DNA from: JADJOY01 sp016713535 [NCBI: Deltaproteobacteria bacterium]
GTDB lineage: Bacteria; JADJOY01
Length of the DNA stretch: 64,000 nt
Assembly (NCBI GenBank): GCA_016713535.1
Contig: JADJOY010000014.1
Coordinates: forward strand, 62,001-126,000
Reading direction: 5' to 3'
The notes below the pieces were generated by a model. It did no database searches, was not told the DNA's origin, and saw only the letters and a program-made list of their open reading frames with translations. Below are positions 16,973 to 28,784 of this stretch, piece by piece. How positions within the stretch are numbered: the first letter of the stretch is position 1; every line of letters starts with the position of its first letter. The translations under genes were made by a program, and so were the position numbers.

Positions 16973-17920
16973 TCACGCGGAGCGGGACCGATGCGCCTCG
17001 AGCCAGCGCGCGAGGACCGGCCACACCTCCGCGGCGGCTTCCTTGCTCACCACCATGTCGACGTGCCCGTAGTCCCGCGTGTAGCCCCCGTTCCGGCCGA
17101 GCGTGACGAACGTCTTGTCGCCGCCGCCGCTCGCGTCGAGCAGCGCGCGGCAGCCGCCGGGTGGATCGGCCTGGTCGGCAGCGCCCGCGAACGCGATCAG
17201 CGGCACGTCCACCGCGCCGAGCCCGCGTCGATAGTCGAACCCGGTGCTGCTCGCCCACCGGCCGCGCCAGCCCTTCCAGCGCAGGAACTCGATCATCTCG
17301 CCGGCCGGCTCGACCTCGGGGCCGAGGCCGAGGCGAGGTGCAGGAAAGTGCCCCGTCACGCGGAGCGCCGCGGCGAGCACGCTCGTCACGCCCGGCACGC
17401 GCAGGAACCGCTCACCGTCGCGGATCTGCGAGCCGAAGGTCGCGACTCCCGCGACGCGCCTGGCGTCGAGCCACCCCGCCGAGAGCGCGCCGAGCGTGTA
17501 GAGGCCGCCGGCCGAGTGGCCCACCCAGAACGTGGGGCGGCCCGTCGCGGCGTCGACGTGGCGCTGCGCGGCGGCGAGATCGAGGCGCATGTGGTCCTCG
17601 GCGGTGATCGCGGCGAAGCGAGGTCCCTTGGGCGAGAGCCCGTGACCGCGTAGCTCGAGCACCCAGCCGTCGAAGCCGTGCTCGGCGAGAAACGGCGCCA
17701 CACCGAGGCCCTTCGGCGACACCCAGAAGTTTCGCCGCGCGTAGCTGCCGTGGACGAACACCACCGGCGTCGCGTGGGGAGCCAAGGTGACCGGCGGCAC
17801 GCGGGTGAGGGCGAGCTCGACGTCGTCCCCGGCACGGATGCGGTGGACCTCGGCCCGCACCGCGCCGATGGTCTCGGGCTCGATCGTCGGGTGCTCGCCA
17901 GCGGGCGTCGCCGAGGTCAT
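16973..17920 (-). CDS. Alpha/beta hydrolase
   Basis: 315 residues from ATG 17920, overlapping the stop of the upstream SDR gene by 4 nt. Alpha/beta-hydrolase landmarks: oxyanion-hole strand VVFVHGSYARRNFW, nucleophile elbow GHSAGG with S136, an acid after the lid region (LIAFAGAADQADPPGG) and the C-terminal histidine in YGHVDMVVSKEAA. The motif set is typical of esterases/lipases acting on hydrophobic esters; the lid region is about 70 residues. There is no signal peptide, so it is cytoplasmic. Tight coupling with a short-chain dehydrogenase suggests both act on one lipophilic substrate; substrate unknown. Confidence 0.88.
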   Translation of the reverse strand: MTSATPAGEHPTIEPETIGAVRAEVHRIRAGDDVELALTRVPPVTLAPHATPVVFVHGSYARRNFWVSPKGLGVAPFLAEHGFDGWVLELRGHGLSPKGPRFAAITAEDHMRLDLAAAQRHVDAATGRPTFWVGHSAGGLYTLGALSAGWLDARRVAGVATFGSQIRDGERFLRVPGVTSVLAAALRVTGHFPAPRLGLGPEVEPAGEMIEFLRWKGWRGRWASSTGFDYRRGLGAVDVPLIAFAGAADQADPPGGCRALLDASGGGDKTFVTLGRNGGYTRDYGHVDMVVSKEAAAEVWPVLARWLEAHRSRSA

Positions 17921-18851
17921 CGATCGTCGCCTTCGCTCGTGTCCCCGGCGCCGCTCGCGCTGGCCACCGGTGCGGTCTCACCGAGGAGATCGGGGTCGAA
18001 GCCGGTGAGCTCGCAGCACAGGATCCACAGCCGCCGGCGATCGCCGCGCTTCTCGTGGGTCCACGGCACCAGTTGAGTGGCGCGAGGCGCGCGATCGAAC
18101 CAGAAGAGCCGGCCCACCCCGGGTGCATCGCGGCGAAGGTCACGCCGGTGCCGGCGAGGCGCCGCGCCCACGTCTCGTTGAGCACCACCTCGGCGCGCTT
18201 GGTGTTGGCGTAGGCGATCACGCCGTCGAAGGTGCGCTTGCGCCAGCCGAGGTCGTCGAGGTCGAGGCGCTGAGGGTACATCCCGCCCGAGGACACCGTG
18301 ATCACCCGCGCGCGTGGCGCGGCGCGCAGCTTGGGCAGGAGCAGCGCCGTGAGCAGGAACGGGCCCACGACGTTGGTGGCGAAGGCACGTTCGAGGCCGT
18401 CGCCGGTGAGCTCGCGTGCGTCGGGGAGCACGCCCGCGTTGTGAACCAGCACGTCGACCTGATCGGCGTCGAAGCGCGCGGCGAACGCGCGCACGTCGGT
18501 GAGCTCGGCGACGTCGACGATCGCCAGCTTCACGTCTCGGTTCCCGCTCGCGCGCTCGATCGCCACGCGCGCCGCCTCGCCGCGCTCCGGGTTCCTGCAC
18601 AGCATCGAGACGCGCGCGCCGCGGTGGGCGAGGGCGAGCGCGGTCTCGTAGCCGATGCCCGAGTTGGCGCCCGTGACCAGGCACACCCGTCCGGCGAGAG
18701 CGACGTCGAGATCGCGGGGCTCGAACCCGAGGGCATGCCGCTCGAAGCCGGTGCGATCGAACGACAGCAGGATGGTGGGATCGAGCACCGCGCTCGCGGC
18801 GCGACTCCACAGGCGGGTCAGCGCGCCCGCGCGTTTCCTCGGAGCGGTCAT
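17917..18851 (-). pseudogene. Short-chain dehydrogenase with internal deletion and frame change
   Basis: Starts at ATG 18851. The N-terminal 245 residues are a good SDR: a lead-in typical of DHRS-like enzymes (LSFDRTGFERHALGFEPRDL), GANSGIG at 61-67, NAG (VLVHNAGVLPDARE), and catalytic YxxxK in VIAYANTKRAEV, up to the conserved FAAMHPGW. There the frame breaks near 18115. The next recognisable family segment, GRLFWFDRAPRATQLVPWTH, is in another frame and continues to a TGA at 17917 that overlaps the hydrolase start. About 40-50 residues that normally lie between MHPGW and the FWFDR segment (by my recollection of the family) are missing, so this is a deletion and not just a one-base slip. Either a genuine pseudogene or an assembly collapse. 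Confidence 0.7.
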
Positions 18852-18987
18852 GGCCGCGAAGAATAGCGCGCCGTCGCCGGCGCGATCGGTGGCGCCACCG
18901 GCGCCGCGATCGGCACGATCTGCGCTGCGCGCCCGCGCGGGAAGGAGCTAGATTCGCCGATCGACCGAGATGCCGAGGAGCGCAAGC

Positions 18988-20010
18988 ATGATCACGATCG
19001 CGCTGGACGCGATGGGCCCGGACGCGGGCCCCGCGGTGGTGGTGGAGGGCGCGGCGCAGGTGAGCCGCGAGGAGGCACCGATCCGCACCTTGCTGGTGGG
19101 GGATCGCGACCAGATCGTCCCGCTGCTCAAGCGCCAGTCGTACGACCCGCAGCGCCTCGAGGTGGTTCACTGCACCGACTGGGTGCGCCAGGACGAGAAG
19201 CCGGGCCCGGCGCTCGACGCGCGCCCGCAGTGCTCGGCGCTGGTCGCCGCCGAGATCGTCGGGCGGGGCGACGCCGACGCGCTGGTGGGCGCGGGCAGCA
19301 CGGGTGCCTTGATCCTCTCCGCGTCGCGGAAGCTCGAGCGGGTCGAGGGTGTGCGGCGCTGCGCCCTCGCCACCGTCCATCCCACCGAGCAGCAGCACGG
19401 CCCCCACGACGACCCGTTCGCGCTCATGCTCGACGTCGGCGCGACCCTCACCGTGGACGCCGAGGATCTGGTGAGCTTCGCGGTCATGGGCTCCGCCTAT
19501 TCGCGCATCATCTCGTCGATCGAGCAGCCGCGCGTGGCGCTGCTCTCGAACGGCACCGAGCCGACCAAGGGCACGCCCGCGATCGTCGAGGCACATCGCC
19601 TGCTCTCCGAGATGCCGGGGATCAACTTCGTCGGCAACGTGGAAGGCCTGGACATCCCGCGCGGCACCGTCGATGTCGTGGTGTGCGAGGGCTTCCTCGG
19701 GAACGTGGTGCTCAAGATGCTCGAGGGCGTCTCGGAGGTGGTGTCGGACATCGCCAAGGACGCGTACGCCCGCAAGTTCCTGTGGAAGCTCGGCCTCATG
19801 ATGCTCTCGGAGGGCATCCGCCAGATCCGCACCATGACCGACTGGCGGCAGTACGGCGGGGCGCCGGTGCTCGGCTTCACACGACCGGTCATCAAGGCCC
19901 ACGGCCGCTCGAACGCATGGGCGATCCGCAACGCCATCCGCGTCGCGCGCAAGACCGTCGAGAGGGACCTCGCGGGAGCGATCCGCGCGGGTCTCGCAGG
20001 CGGCGGGTGA
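18988..20010 (+). CDS. plsX: Phosphate acyltransferase PlsX
   Basis: 340 residues from ATG 18988, with GAGGAG 7 nt upstream. PlsX makes acyl-phosphate from acyl-ACP and phosphate, the first step of glycerophospholipid synthesis with PlsY. Family landmarks: ITIALDAMGPDAGPAVVVEG, LLVGDRDQIVPLL, DALVGAGSTGALILSASRKL, MLDVGATLTVDAEDLVSFAV, GTEPTKGTPAIVEAHRLL and the C-terminal VDVVVCEGFLGNVVLKMLEG. Length matches the family. Unusually, it is not followed by fabH/fabD or preceded by rpmF; the next gene on the strand is an M20 peptidase. A hairpin follows the stop, suggesting a single-gene transcript. Confidence 0.93.
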   Translation: MITIALDAMGPDAGPAVVVEGAAQVSREEAPIRTLLVGDRDQIVPLLKRQSYDPQRLEVVHCTDWVRQDEKPGPALDARPQCSALVAAEIVGRGDADALVGAGSTGALILSASRKLERVEGVRRCALATVHPTEQQHGPHDDPFALMLDVGATLTVDAEDLVSFAVMGSAYSRIISSIEQPRVALLSNGTEPTKGTPAIVEAHRLLSEMPGINFVGNVEGLDIPRGTVDVVVCEGFLGNVVLKMLEGVSEVVSDIAKDAYARKFLWKLGLMMLSEGIRQIRTMTDWRQYGGAPVLGFTRPVIKAHGRSNAWAIRNAIRVARKTVERDLAGAIRAGLAGGG

Positions 20011-20075
20011 GGTCGGGGCCGCGCAGCGTGGGCTCGGCCTTGCGGACGCCGCCCCTTCCAGGGAAATTGTCCCCT

Positions 20076-20095
20076 CCCCGGCGGCCTCCGCGGGG
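20076..20095 (+). terminator. Candidate hairpin terminator after plsX
   Basis: CCCCG-GCGG-CCT-CCGC-GGGG forms a stem with one bulged G, 65 nt after the plsX stop. No T-run follows. Supported mainly by position. Confidence 0.35.
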
Positions 20096-20170
20096 ACGGT
20101 AACCGCTCCATCCCGCGATCCGCGCTGAGCGTCCGCTCGCCACGCGATCGCGCCACGAAAGAGAACCTCG

Positions 20171-21568
20171 ATGACCGATTCCGTGAGCAAGGCGCTGGCG
20201 CACCTGGATGCGCGGTGGGACGAGTACCTCGGACAGCTCGTCGAGCTGTCGCGGATCCCGAGTGTCTCGGCCGAGCCGTCCCCGAGCGCGGGCGTGAACG
20301 CCAGCGCGCGCAAGGTCTGCGATCTGATGACCGCGGCGGGTCTCGAGAGCTGCCGGGTGATCGAGTTCCCCGGCGGCCACCCATACGTGTACGGCGAGTG
20401 GCTGCACGCCCCCGGAGCCCCGACGGTGCTCCTCTACGGACACCATGACGTCCAGCCGCCCGGCCGGCCCGAGAAGTGGAAGACCCCCGCCTTCGAGCCG
20501 ACGGTGCGCGACGACGGCCGCCTCTATGGCCGAGGCGTGGTCGACGACAAGGCCGGTGTCATGGTGCACGTCGCGGCGTGCGCCTCCTACCTGCAGAGCG
20601 GCGGCAAGCTGCCCGTCAACGTGAAGTTCATCGTCGAGGGTGAGGAGGAGACCGGCTCGAGCTCGCTCGAGGCGTTCCTGCGCGAGTACCGCGAGCAGCT
20701 CGCCGCCGACGTCATCGTCCTCACCGACACCTCGAACTACGACGCCGGCATCCCGTCCATCACCTACGCGCTGCGCGGCATCGTCGGCATCCGCGTCGAG
20801 GTGCAGGCCCTCGACCACCCGGTCCACAGCGGCATGTGGGGCGGGCCGGTGCCCGATCCCGTCATCGCGCTGTGCAAGGCGATCGGCGACCTCGTCAACG
20901 ACGAGGGCATCCTCAACCTGCCGGTCTGGGCCGACGTCCGTCCGCTCGCGATCAAGGACCGCGAAGCGTTGACGGCGTTGCCGTTCAGCGAGAAGCAGTT
21001 CCGCGAGCAAGTCGGCCTCGTGGAAGGCGCGACACTCATCGGCGACCAGCGCATGCCGGTGTGGGGGCGCGTGTGGCGCCAGCCGGCGGTCACGGTGCTG
21101 GCCTTCGAGGCGCGTCCGTTCGAGGGCTCGACCAACCAGATCATCGAGAGCGCGCGGGCGCGCATCTCGGTGCGGATCGTGCCCGACCAGGACCCGCAGA
21201 AGATCCAGGACGCCATGGTCCGGCACTTCGAGATGCGCGTGCCGTGGGGGCTCAAGGTGACCGTCGAGCGCGAGCACGCGGCGAGCTGGTGGATGACCGA
21301 TCCCAAGGGCCCGGCGTTCGAGGCCGCCTCGCGCGCCATGACCAAGGCGTTCGACCACGAGTGCGTGTTCATCGGCTGCGGCGGCTCGATCCCGTTCGTC
21401 GACCCGTTCGCGAAGGTGCTGGGCGGGGTGCCGGCGCTGCTCATGGGTCTCGAGGACCCGCCCTGCAACGCGCACTCGGAGAACGAGTCGCTCAACATCG
21501 ACGACTGGAAGAAGGGCACGCGCGCCGCGGTCTACCTCTACGACGAGCTGTCGCGGCTCCCCCGCTGA
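20171..21568 (+). CDS. M20 family metallopeptidase (dipeptidase-like)
   Basis: 465 residues from ATG 20171. M20 peptidases of the CNDP/dapE-like branch use two zinc ions. The expected ligands and catalytic residues are visible: VLLYGHHDVQPPG (His and Asp of the first signature), YGRGVVDDKAGVMVHVAACA (second Asp), FIVEGEEETGSSSLEAFL (catalytic and metal Glu pair), then the dimerisation domain beginning RGIVGIRVEVQALDHPVHSG and the C-terminal CNAHSENESLNIDDWKKGTR with the last His ligand. Length is normal. It probably hydrolyses dipeptides or N-acyl amino acids in the cytoplasm. A GNAT acetyltransferase follows after a hairpin-rich spacer. Confidence 0.93.
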   Translation: MTDSVSKALAHLDARWDEYLGQLVELSRIPSVSAEPSPSAGVNASARKVCDLMTAAGLESCRVIEFPGGHPYVYGEWLHAPGAPTVLLYGHHDVQPPGRPEKWKTPAFEPTVRDDGRLYGRGVVDDKAGVMVHVAACASYLQSGGKLPVNVKFIVEGEEETGSSSLEAFLREYREQLAADVIVLTDTSNYDAGIPSITYALRGIVGIRVEVQALDHPVHSGMWGGPVPDPVIALCKAIGDLVNDEGILNLPVWADVRPLAIKDREALTALPFSEKQFREQVGLVEGATLIGDQRMPVWGRVWRQPAVTVLAFEARPFEGSTNQIIESARARISVRIVPDQDPQKIQDAMVRHFEMRVPWGLKVTVEREHAASWWMTDPKGPAFEAASRAMTKAFDHECVFIGCGGSIPFVDPFAKVLGGVPALLMGLEDPPCNAHSENESLNIDDWKKGTRAAVYLYDELSRLPR

Positions 21569-21577
21569 CCGCTCGAG

Positions 21578-21621
21578 GGCGCCGCGTCGCCGGCGCCGAG
21601 GTCTGGAGGGCTCCGCTCCAG
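21578..21621 (+). repeat. Partial copy of the two-hairpin element
   Basis: GGCGCCG-CGTCGC-CGGCGCC (21578-21597) is followed by CTGGAG...CTCCAG (21603-21621) with the same 'GGTCTGGAGG' lead-in found in full copies. It lies 10 nt after the M20 stop and 19 nt before the GNAT start, so the GNAT ribosome-binding region abuts the element. Confidence 0.45.
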
Positions 21622-21639
21622 CGGCGGCGCCGCAGCAAC

Positions 21640-22158
21640 GTGTCCCCGAGCGTCCCCTCGATCACGCTGCGCCGCCTGACGGGCACACCCGACGAGCTCG
21701 CCGCGCTGCAGCGGGTGCTCGAGAGCGCGCCGACCTACCACGAGCGCATCCAGGGGGCGCCGGCGGGAACGCACGAGGCCGAGAGCACCCTCGCGGAGCT
21801 GCCTCCCGGCAAGACCCTCGACGACAAGTTCGTGTTCGGGATCTACGCGGGCGCGGAGATGGTGGGCTGCGCCGACGTGATCCGCGGCTGGCCGGACGCC
21901 GAGACCGCGATCGTGGGGCTCCTGCTCTTCGCCGAGCGCCACCACCGCCAGGGCTACGGCACTCGAGCCCAGGTCGAGATCGAGCGCATCGCGCGCGGCT
22001 GGGGCATGTCGCGGATGCGGCTCGGGGTGCTGGCGGCCAACGCCGAGGTGCTGCCCTTCTGGGAAGGTCGCGGCTTCGCCCTGAACGGCGAGCGCAAGCC
22101 GCACCGCGCCGGGCTCGTCACGTCCGAGATCTGGGTGCTCGAGAAGTCCATCGCTTGA
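21640..22158 (+). CDS. GNAT family N-acetyltransferase
   Basis: 172 residues if started at the GTG at 21640, the first plausible start after the M20 gene; no strong ribosome-binding site is visible. The acetyl-CoA pyrophosphate loop is seen as ERHHRQGYGTRAQVEIERIA, preceded by strand 4 (AETAIVGLLLFA) and followed by MRLGVLAANAEVLPFWEGRG, the alpha4/beta7 signature of GNATs. It ends with GLVTSEIWVLEK. Cytoplasmic; acceptor substrate unknown. The 7-nt gap to the converging kinase gene leaves no room for a separate terminator. Confidence 0.85.
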   Translation: MSPSVPSITLRRLTGTPDELAALQRVLESAPTYHERIQGAPAGTHEAESTLAELPPGKTLDDKFVFGIYAGAEMVGCADVIRGWPDAETAIVGLLLFAERHHRQGYGTRAQVEIERIARGWGMSRMRLGVLAANAEVLPFWEGRGFALNGERKPHRAGLVTSEIWVLEKSIA

Positions 22159-22165
22159 TCCGGGC

Positions 22166-24422
22166 TCAGCTCGCTCGGCTCTCCAGGATCCTGCCGAGCA
22201 GCTCGCGCAGCGTTTGCAGGCCGTAGGGCTTCGCGATCGCGTCGCGGAAGCCGAGGTCTGCGGCGCGCGCCATGCTGCCGTCGTTGCCATAACCGCTGGC
22301 AACGACGGCGGTCACGTCGGGGTCGATCGCACGCAGGTTGCGCAGCGTCTCCAGGCCGCCCATTCCGCCGGGAACCGTCAGATCGAGAATCACCAGCGCA
22401 TAGGGTCGACCAGAGGCGATCGCCTCCTGATACCGCGTCACCGCTTCGGTCCCGTCCGCTACGGCATCGGTCAGGTAGCCGAGGCGCCCAAGGGTCCGCT
22501 GGGTCGCGGTCCGCACCAGGGCGTCGTCGTCCATGAGCAGTACACGCGTCGTCGCGGTCGTGGCGGCGGAAGGGACGCCGCCGACGACGCGCGGCTGGCC
22601 CGCAGGCGGCCGTGCGTCCTCGCTCGGCGCGTCGCCGGCCACCGGCAAGAGGAAGCGCACCCGGGTTCCCCGGCCCGGCTTGGACTCGATCTCCAGATGG
22701 CCTTCGTGGCGCTTGACGATGGTGAATGCGATCGAGAGACCGAGCCCGTGCAGGCCCGGATGAGATCCTCCGAACGGATCGAGGACGTGAGGCAGCAGCT
22801 CGGGCGGGATCCCCGTGCCGGAATCCGCCACCGTCACCGCCACGTACTCGCCTGGCTCCAGCGGCGAGGGCTCCCCGCTCGCGATCCGGACCGACTGCAT
22901 GCCGACGTCGATGGTGCCGCCGCTGGGCATGGCCTGGATCGAATTCGAGATCAGGTTCTTCACGACCTGAGCGATCTGTCCGGAATCCGCTCGCACCAGC
23001 GGCAGCTCGGGGGCGATGGGGTGGCGGACGGTCACCGGTCGAGTCGCATCGCGCAGCGCCTCGTCGACCGCCTGCCGCACCAGCGGTTCGATCGCGACCG
23101 GAACCCGGATCGGTGCCCCACCCTTGGCGAACGTGAGAAGCCGGGCGGTCAGGCCGCGAGCGCCGAGCAGCGCGCTTTCGGCATCCCTCAGCACCTCGGG
23201 GGGCTCCCCGCCGTTTCCCGCCAGCGACCGCGCGATCGACAGGTTCCCAGAGCCCGGCTTGCAGCACGTTGTTGAAGTTGTGGGCGATCCCCGCGGCGAG
23301 CAGCCCCAGCGACTCGAGGCGCCGGGTGCGCTGGAGCTCCTGCTCGATACGCTCCTGTCGCGTCACGTCGCGCATCACCAGTACGGCGCCTTCGATGGCA
23401 CCGCCCGGATGCCGGATCGCGGAGCCGGTGACGAGGACGCTGAGCGGCGGAAGGTCCGGGCGCAGGAGCTGCGCCCGAAGGGATGGCTGGTGCGAGCGGT
23501 CGCCGCCGAGCAGCGCCTTCACCAGGCCACCCGCCACCAGCGGGGCGAATCCACCTTCGGCCTCGAACGTCAGGATCTGATCCGCGAGGCATCCGCGCAG
23601 CTCACCTTCGGTGCGGTGCAGCATCGACTCCGCCGCGTGGTTGGCGAGGACGATGCGACCGGCGCGATCGGTGCTGACGATGCCCTCGCCGACGCTGCGC
23701 AACGTGGTCGCGAGCCGCTCGCTCTCGTGGTCGAGCGCCGCTTCGGCTTGCTTGCGCACCAGGGTGCTGCCCACCACCTGGGCGAACACCTCGATGGCCT
23801 GCGCGAAGTCGAGGTCCTGGCCCAGCGGGAACAGCACGACGGCCCCCCCCAGCACCTGGCCGCGGTGCGTGAGGCCGATCCCGTAGATCGGACCGACTCC
23901 CACCACGCGCTCGAGCTGGTTGCAGAGCCACGCCGGGAATCGCCCGAGCATCAGGTCGTGGATCCCCTCGATCGGGACGAGCCGTCCGCGCCAGAGCTTC
24001 TCCCGCCACTCCTCCGTGAGGTTCATCTCCGAGCCGACCGGGTCGTAGCCGAAGAGCCGCCTGGCCAGGTCCAGGTGCGCGGTCTCGGAGTGGATGGCCT
24101 CGGTGCGGAGCAGGTTCGTCGAGGCGTCGAAGGTGTTGATGATGGCGGCCTTGGCCTCGGCGAGCTGGGCGAGTCGCTGCGCCACCAGAGCGAAGTCGAG
24201 CTGGCCGAGAGGTGCCTCCTGGAGGAACGTCGTGAGGTCCGTGAGCTCGTCCAGCTTCTCGATCAGCCGTTCGGCCGACGGCAGCGGGCGCGCGCGAGTG
24301 GAGGAGAGCCGGTGTCCAGTCGAGCTCGGGCCGGTGGTGTTGGCGCGACGGGTCACGGAAGGCGTCGGTGTCGGTAACCGCAATGGGGAGGTCGTGGCGC
24401 CAAGTCGTGTCTCGCACGACAC
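22166..24422 (-). pseudogene. Hybrid sensor histidine kinase (GAF-PAS-HisKA-HATPase-REC), one frame break
   Basis: From ATG 24422 the frame encodes a GAF-like domain (about residues 60-230), a PAS domain (EGIVSTDRAGRIVLANHAAE to VLVMRDVTRQERIEQELQ) and the phospho-acceptor helix LGLLAAGIAHNFNNVLQ. Immediately after, near 23253, the frame breaks: removing one T restores QAGLGNLSIARSLAGNGGEP, which joins the second frame. That frame holds the ATPase domain (N box NLISNSIQAM, DSGTGIPPELLPHV, HGLGLSIAFTIVKRHEG) and a C-terminal receiver (VLLMDDDALVR, phospho-Asp in LVILDLTVPGGMGG, KPYG) ending at 22166. No transmembrane helix, so a cytoplasmic sensor. Every domain is otherwise intact, which favours a sequencing indel over decay. 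Partner regulator not adjacent. Confidence 0.8.
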
Positions 24423-24634
24423 GAAGGCTGCGATCCCCGGTGATCATTGCAAGTCGTGCACCATGGCCCACGCCGGTGGTCGCCGGCGGGTCGTGATGAA
24501 GCAGTCGCCGACACGAGCTCTCGGGACGTCGACCGAGAGCCTCGGTGACTGCCTCGACGGAGCGACGACGCCGGGTGCGCCAGGTCCCGCGGGAACCAGG
24601 CAAATCCGTCCTTGCCGGGCGCGCCGGCTGGCGC

Positions 24635-26434
<1,800 letters not shown>

Positions 26435-26588
26435 GGTCACGCGAGCGGACGGGGAGAGGCGGCGCGGGCCGGACGGATCACGGAGCGCCGGGGCAAACGC
26501 ATGTTGTACCGCGCATTCGAGGAGATGTCTTGGGCCACGCGAGGCGCGCGACCCGCCCCGCCGGCTGCTCTCGCATCGCGGAGAACGA

Positions 26589-26617
26589 GGAGGGGCGGAG
26601 ACCGTGCGCGCCCCTCC
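26589..26617 (-). terminator. Hairpin terminator of the chemoreceptor gene
   Basis: Perfect 9-bp stem GGAGGGGCG / CGCCCCTCC with an 11-nt loop, 33 nt past the stop at 26651. No U-tract is visible. Confidence 0.5.
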
Positions 26618-26650
26618 GAGCGTGCGTGAAGCGCTCGCCGCCTCGATCCG

Positions 26651-28315
26651 TCAGTGCACGTGGGCCGGGCCGGCGTAGCCGCGCCCGTGGCCGCCGCCGT
26701 TGATGCGGAATCGGCTCACCACGCCGTTGAGCTCGGCGGCCATGCGGGCGAGCTCACCGGAGGCCTGCTGGGTGTGCTGGGCGCCGCTCGAGGTGCTCTG
26801 CGCGGCACTCGCCACTCCGGTGATGTTGCTCGCGATGTCGCCCGAGCCCTTGGCTGCCTCGGCGACGTTGCGGCCGATCTCGGCGGTGGTGGCGGCCTGC
26901 TCCTCGACGGCGCTGGCGATGGTGCCGTTGATGTCGGTGATGCGCTTGACCACGCCGGTGATCTGTCCGATCGAGTCGACGGCGCCCTGAGTGTCCATGC
27001 GGATCTGCTCGATCTTGTGGCCGACGTCCTCGGTGGCGCGCGCCGTGCCCTTGGCGAGCTCCTTGACCTCGTTGGCGACCACGGCGAAGCCCTTGCCGGC
27101 GTCGCCGGCGCGCGCGGCCTCGATGGTGGCGTTGAGCGCCAGCAGGTTGGTCTGTTCAGCGATCTCGGTGATGACCTTGAGGATCTCGCCGATCTCCTGC
27201 GACGAGTGGTTGAGCTTGACGACCGTGTCGCTGGCCTGGCTCGCGACCTCGGCCGCCTCGTGGGCCACCTTGGCGGCCTGGGAAGCCTCGCGGGCGATCT
27301 CGCGGATCGAGGCGCCCATCTCTTCCGTGCCGGTGGCGACGGTCGTCACGTTGCTCGAGACCTGGGTCGCGGCGGCGGACACCACGCCGGCCTGGGCGCT
27401 GGTCTCCTCGGCGTTGGCGCCGAGCTGAGTCGCGACCGAGGACAGCTCCTCGGCGGCGGCGGAGAGCGCCTGGGTGTTGCGGGTGATGGCCTGCATGCTC
27501 TCGGCCACGGCGTCGAGCGCAAGGTTGAGCGCCGCGCTCATCCGGCCCACCTCGTCGTGACTGGCGACGTCGACCCGCTGGGTCAGGTCACCCTGGCCGA
27601 ACGCCTCGACCACCATCAGGACCCGCCCGATGGGGCCCGATACGTTGCGCGCCGAGAGGAAGCCGAGGACGGCCGCCGCCAGCGCGGCGGCCGCGAGCAG
27701 CGCGGCGACGAGCTGGATCCCGTGCCTGCCGTCGACCTCGGCGCGCTCCACGATTTGCTTCGCCGACCCGTCGATCGCGCCGCGCAGCTCTTCCAGCGCG
27801 TCGAGAACGGGCTCGCTCGCGTGCTTCAGGTCGGATTTCACGTAAGCGATCGCCCGCTTCACGCCCGCGTCGCTCGTGTCCTTGCCGTATTCGATCGCTT
27901 GGTCTCGGACCGGGGCGTACTTGGCTCGCGCGTCCTCGTACTTCTCGAACGCGACCTTCGCCGCGCCGTCCGGAAGCGACCTCGAGATCTCGTCGTGGAG
28001 ACCCTCGTTGCTCTTGATGAGTCGCTGGATCTCCTCGAGCCCGGCCTTCAGCTCCTGATCGTTCTCCGCGGTCGCGAGGTCGCGCAAGGTGATCTGCGCG
28101 TGCGCGAAGTTGTAGGCGAGGTCTCCGGCTTTCGTGATCGGCACGATCCCGCTGGTGTCGAGGTCGGCGACGGCGTCCTCGAGCGTGTGGATCTCGCGGA
28201 TCGCGACCCCGCCCACTCCGCAGGTGAGCAGCACGACCGCTCCGAAGCCGATCAGCAGCTTGGCCTGGATGCCCAGGCTGCCGAACCTGCCGACGACTCC
28301 TTTGCGTACGCTCAT
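26651..28315 (-). CDS. Methyl-accepting chemotaxis protein
   Basis: 554 residues from ATG 28315 ([20 protein letters not shown]) with a GAGG-type site upstream. TM1 is at about 17-40. A four-helix-bundle periplasmic sensor follows (about 45-200, [20 protein letters not shown], resembling the MCP_4HB class), then TM2 at about 203-222, a HAMP region ([20 protein letters not shown]) and a long cytoplasmic coiled coil with the conserved tip [20 protein letters not shown]. Signals through CheA/CheW. The C-terminus ends [15 protein letters not shown] and lacks an NWETF-type CheR/CheB tether. There are no che genes nearby, so it is an orphan receptor. A hairpin terminator follows the stop. Confidence 0.93.
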   Translation of the reverse strand: MSVRKGVVGRFGSLGIQAKLLIGFGAVVLLTCGVGGVAIREIHTLEDAVADLDTSGIVPITKAGDLAYNFAHAQITLRDLATAENDQELKAGLEEIQRLIKSNEGLHDEISRSLPDGAAKVAFEKYEDARAKYAPVRDQAIEYGKDTSDAGVKRAIAYVKSDLKHASEPVLDALEELRGAIDGSAKQIVERAEVDGRHGIQLVAALLAAAALAAAVLGFLSARNVSGPIGRVLMVVEAFGQGDLTQRVDVASHDEVGRMSAALNLALDAVAESMQAITRNTQALSAAAEELSSVATQLGANAEETSAQAGVVSAAATQVSSNVTTVATGTEEMGASIREIAREASQAAKVAHEAAEVASQASDTVVKLNHSSQEIGEILKVITEIAEQTNLLALNATIEAARAGDAGKGFAVVANEVKELAKGTARATEDVGHKIEQIRMDTQGAVDSIGQITGVVKRITDINGTIASAVEEQAATTAEIGRNVAEAAKGSGDIASNITGVASAAQSTSSGAQHTQQASGELARMAAELNGVVSRFRINGGGHGRGYAGPAHVH

Positions 28316-28784
28316 GAGCTCGCCTCGTTTCTCTGTCGCATTCGTGTGGAACGTCGCTCGAGTGGAAACGTGATCCGGAGCCGCAGCACGCGACCGTGTC
28401 CGGGTTGGACCGGGGCGCGCGTCGCTCTCGCCGGGGCGTAGCCCGGCTCCGCAGGGACCTCGAGGGCGCGCCCGCGTCGCGAGCGCTCGGCTCCTCGGAA
28501 CTGCAGGAGGCACGCCGGTTTAGCGGTGTGTGAGGGGGCTCACGGACCGCCGCCGGCGGTCACCGGGAGCGTTCGCGGCGGCGTTGCTGCCGAACTCGAT
28601 TAGGTGAATGAATCCGCCGGCCCGGCTCGCGCGCGAGGTGCACGCCCGCGCGCCGCGTCGCGCGACCGCCCGGGCCGGCTCGCAGCCGGGTGGGGAAAGC
28701 TGCCGTGGGGGCGGAAGAACCTTCCAGGTCGCGACGTGGCGGCTCGATGCCGCCGCGGGCCCGGGTCCGCCGGCGACCGTTCCG
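28316..28784. other. Long intergenic region upstream of the chemoreceptor gene
   Basis: 469 bp without a credible gene between the moaA stop and the chemoreceptor start, both on the minus strand. It must hold the chemoreceptor promoter, but I find no clear sigma-70, sigma-28 or sigma-54 pattern. Several GC hairpins are possible around 28640-28690 and 28745-28790. I looked for a riboswitch or SRP/RNase P-like core and saw none I could support. Confidence 0.4.
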
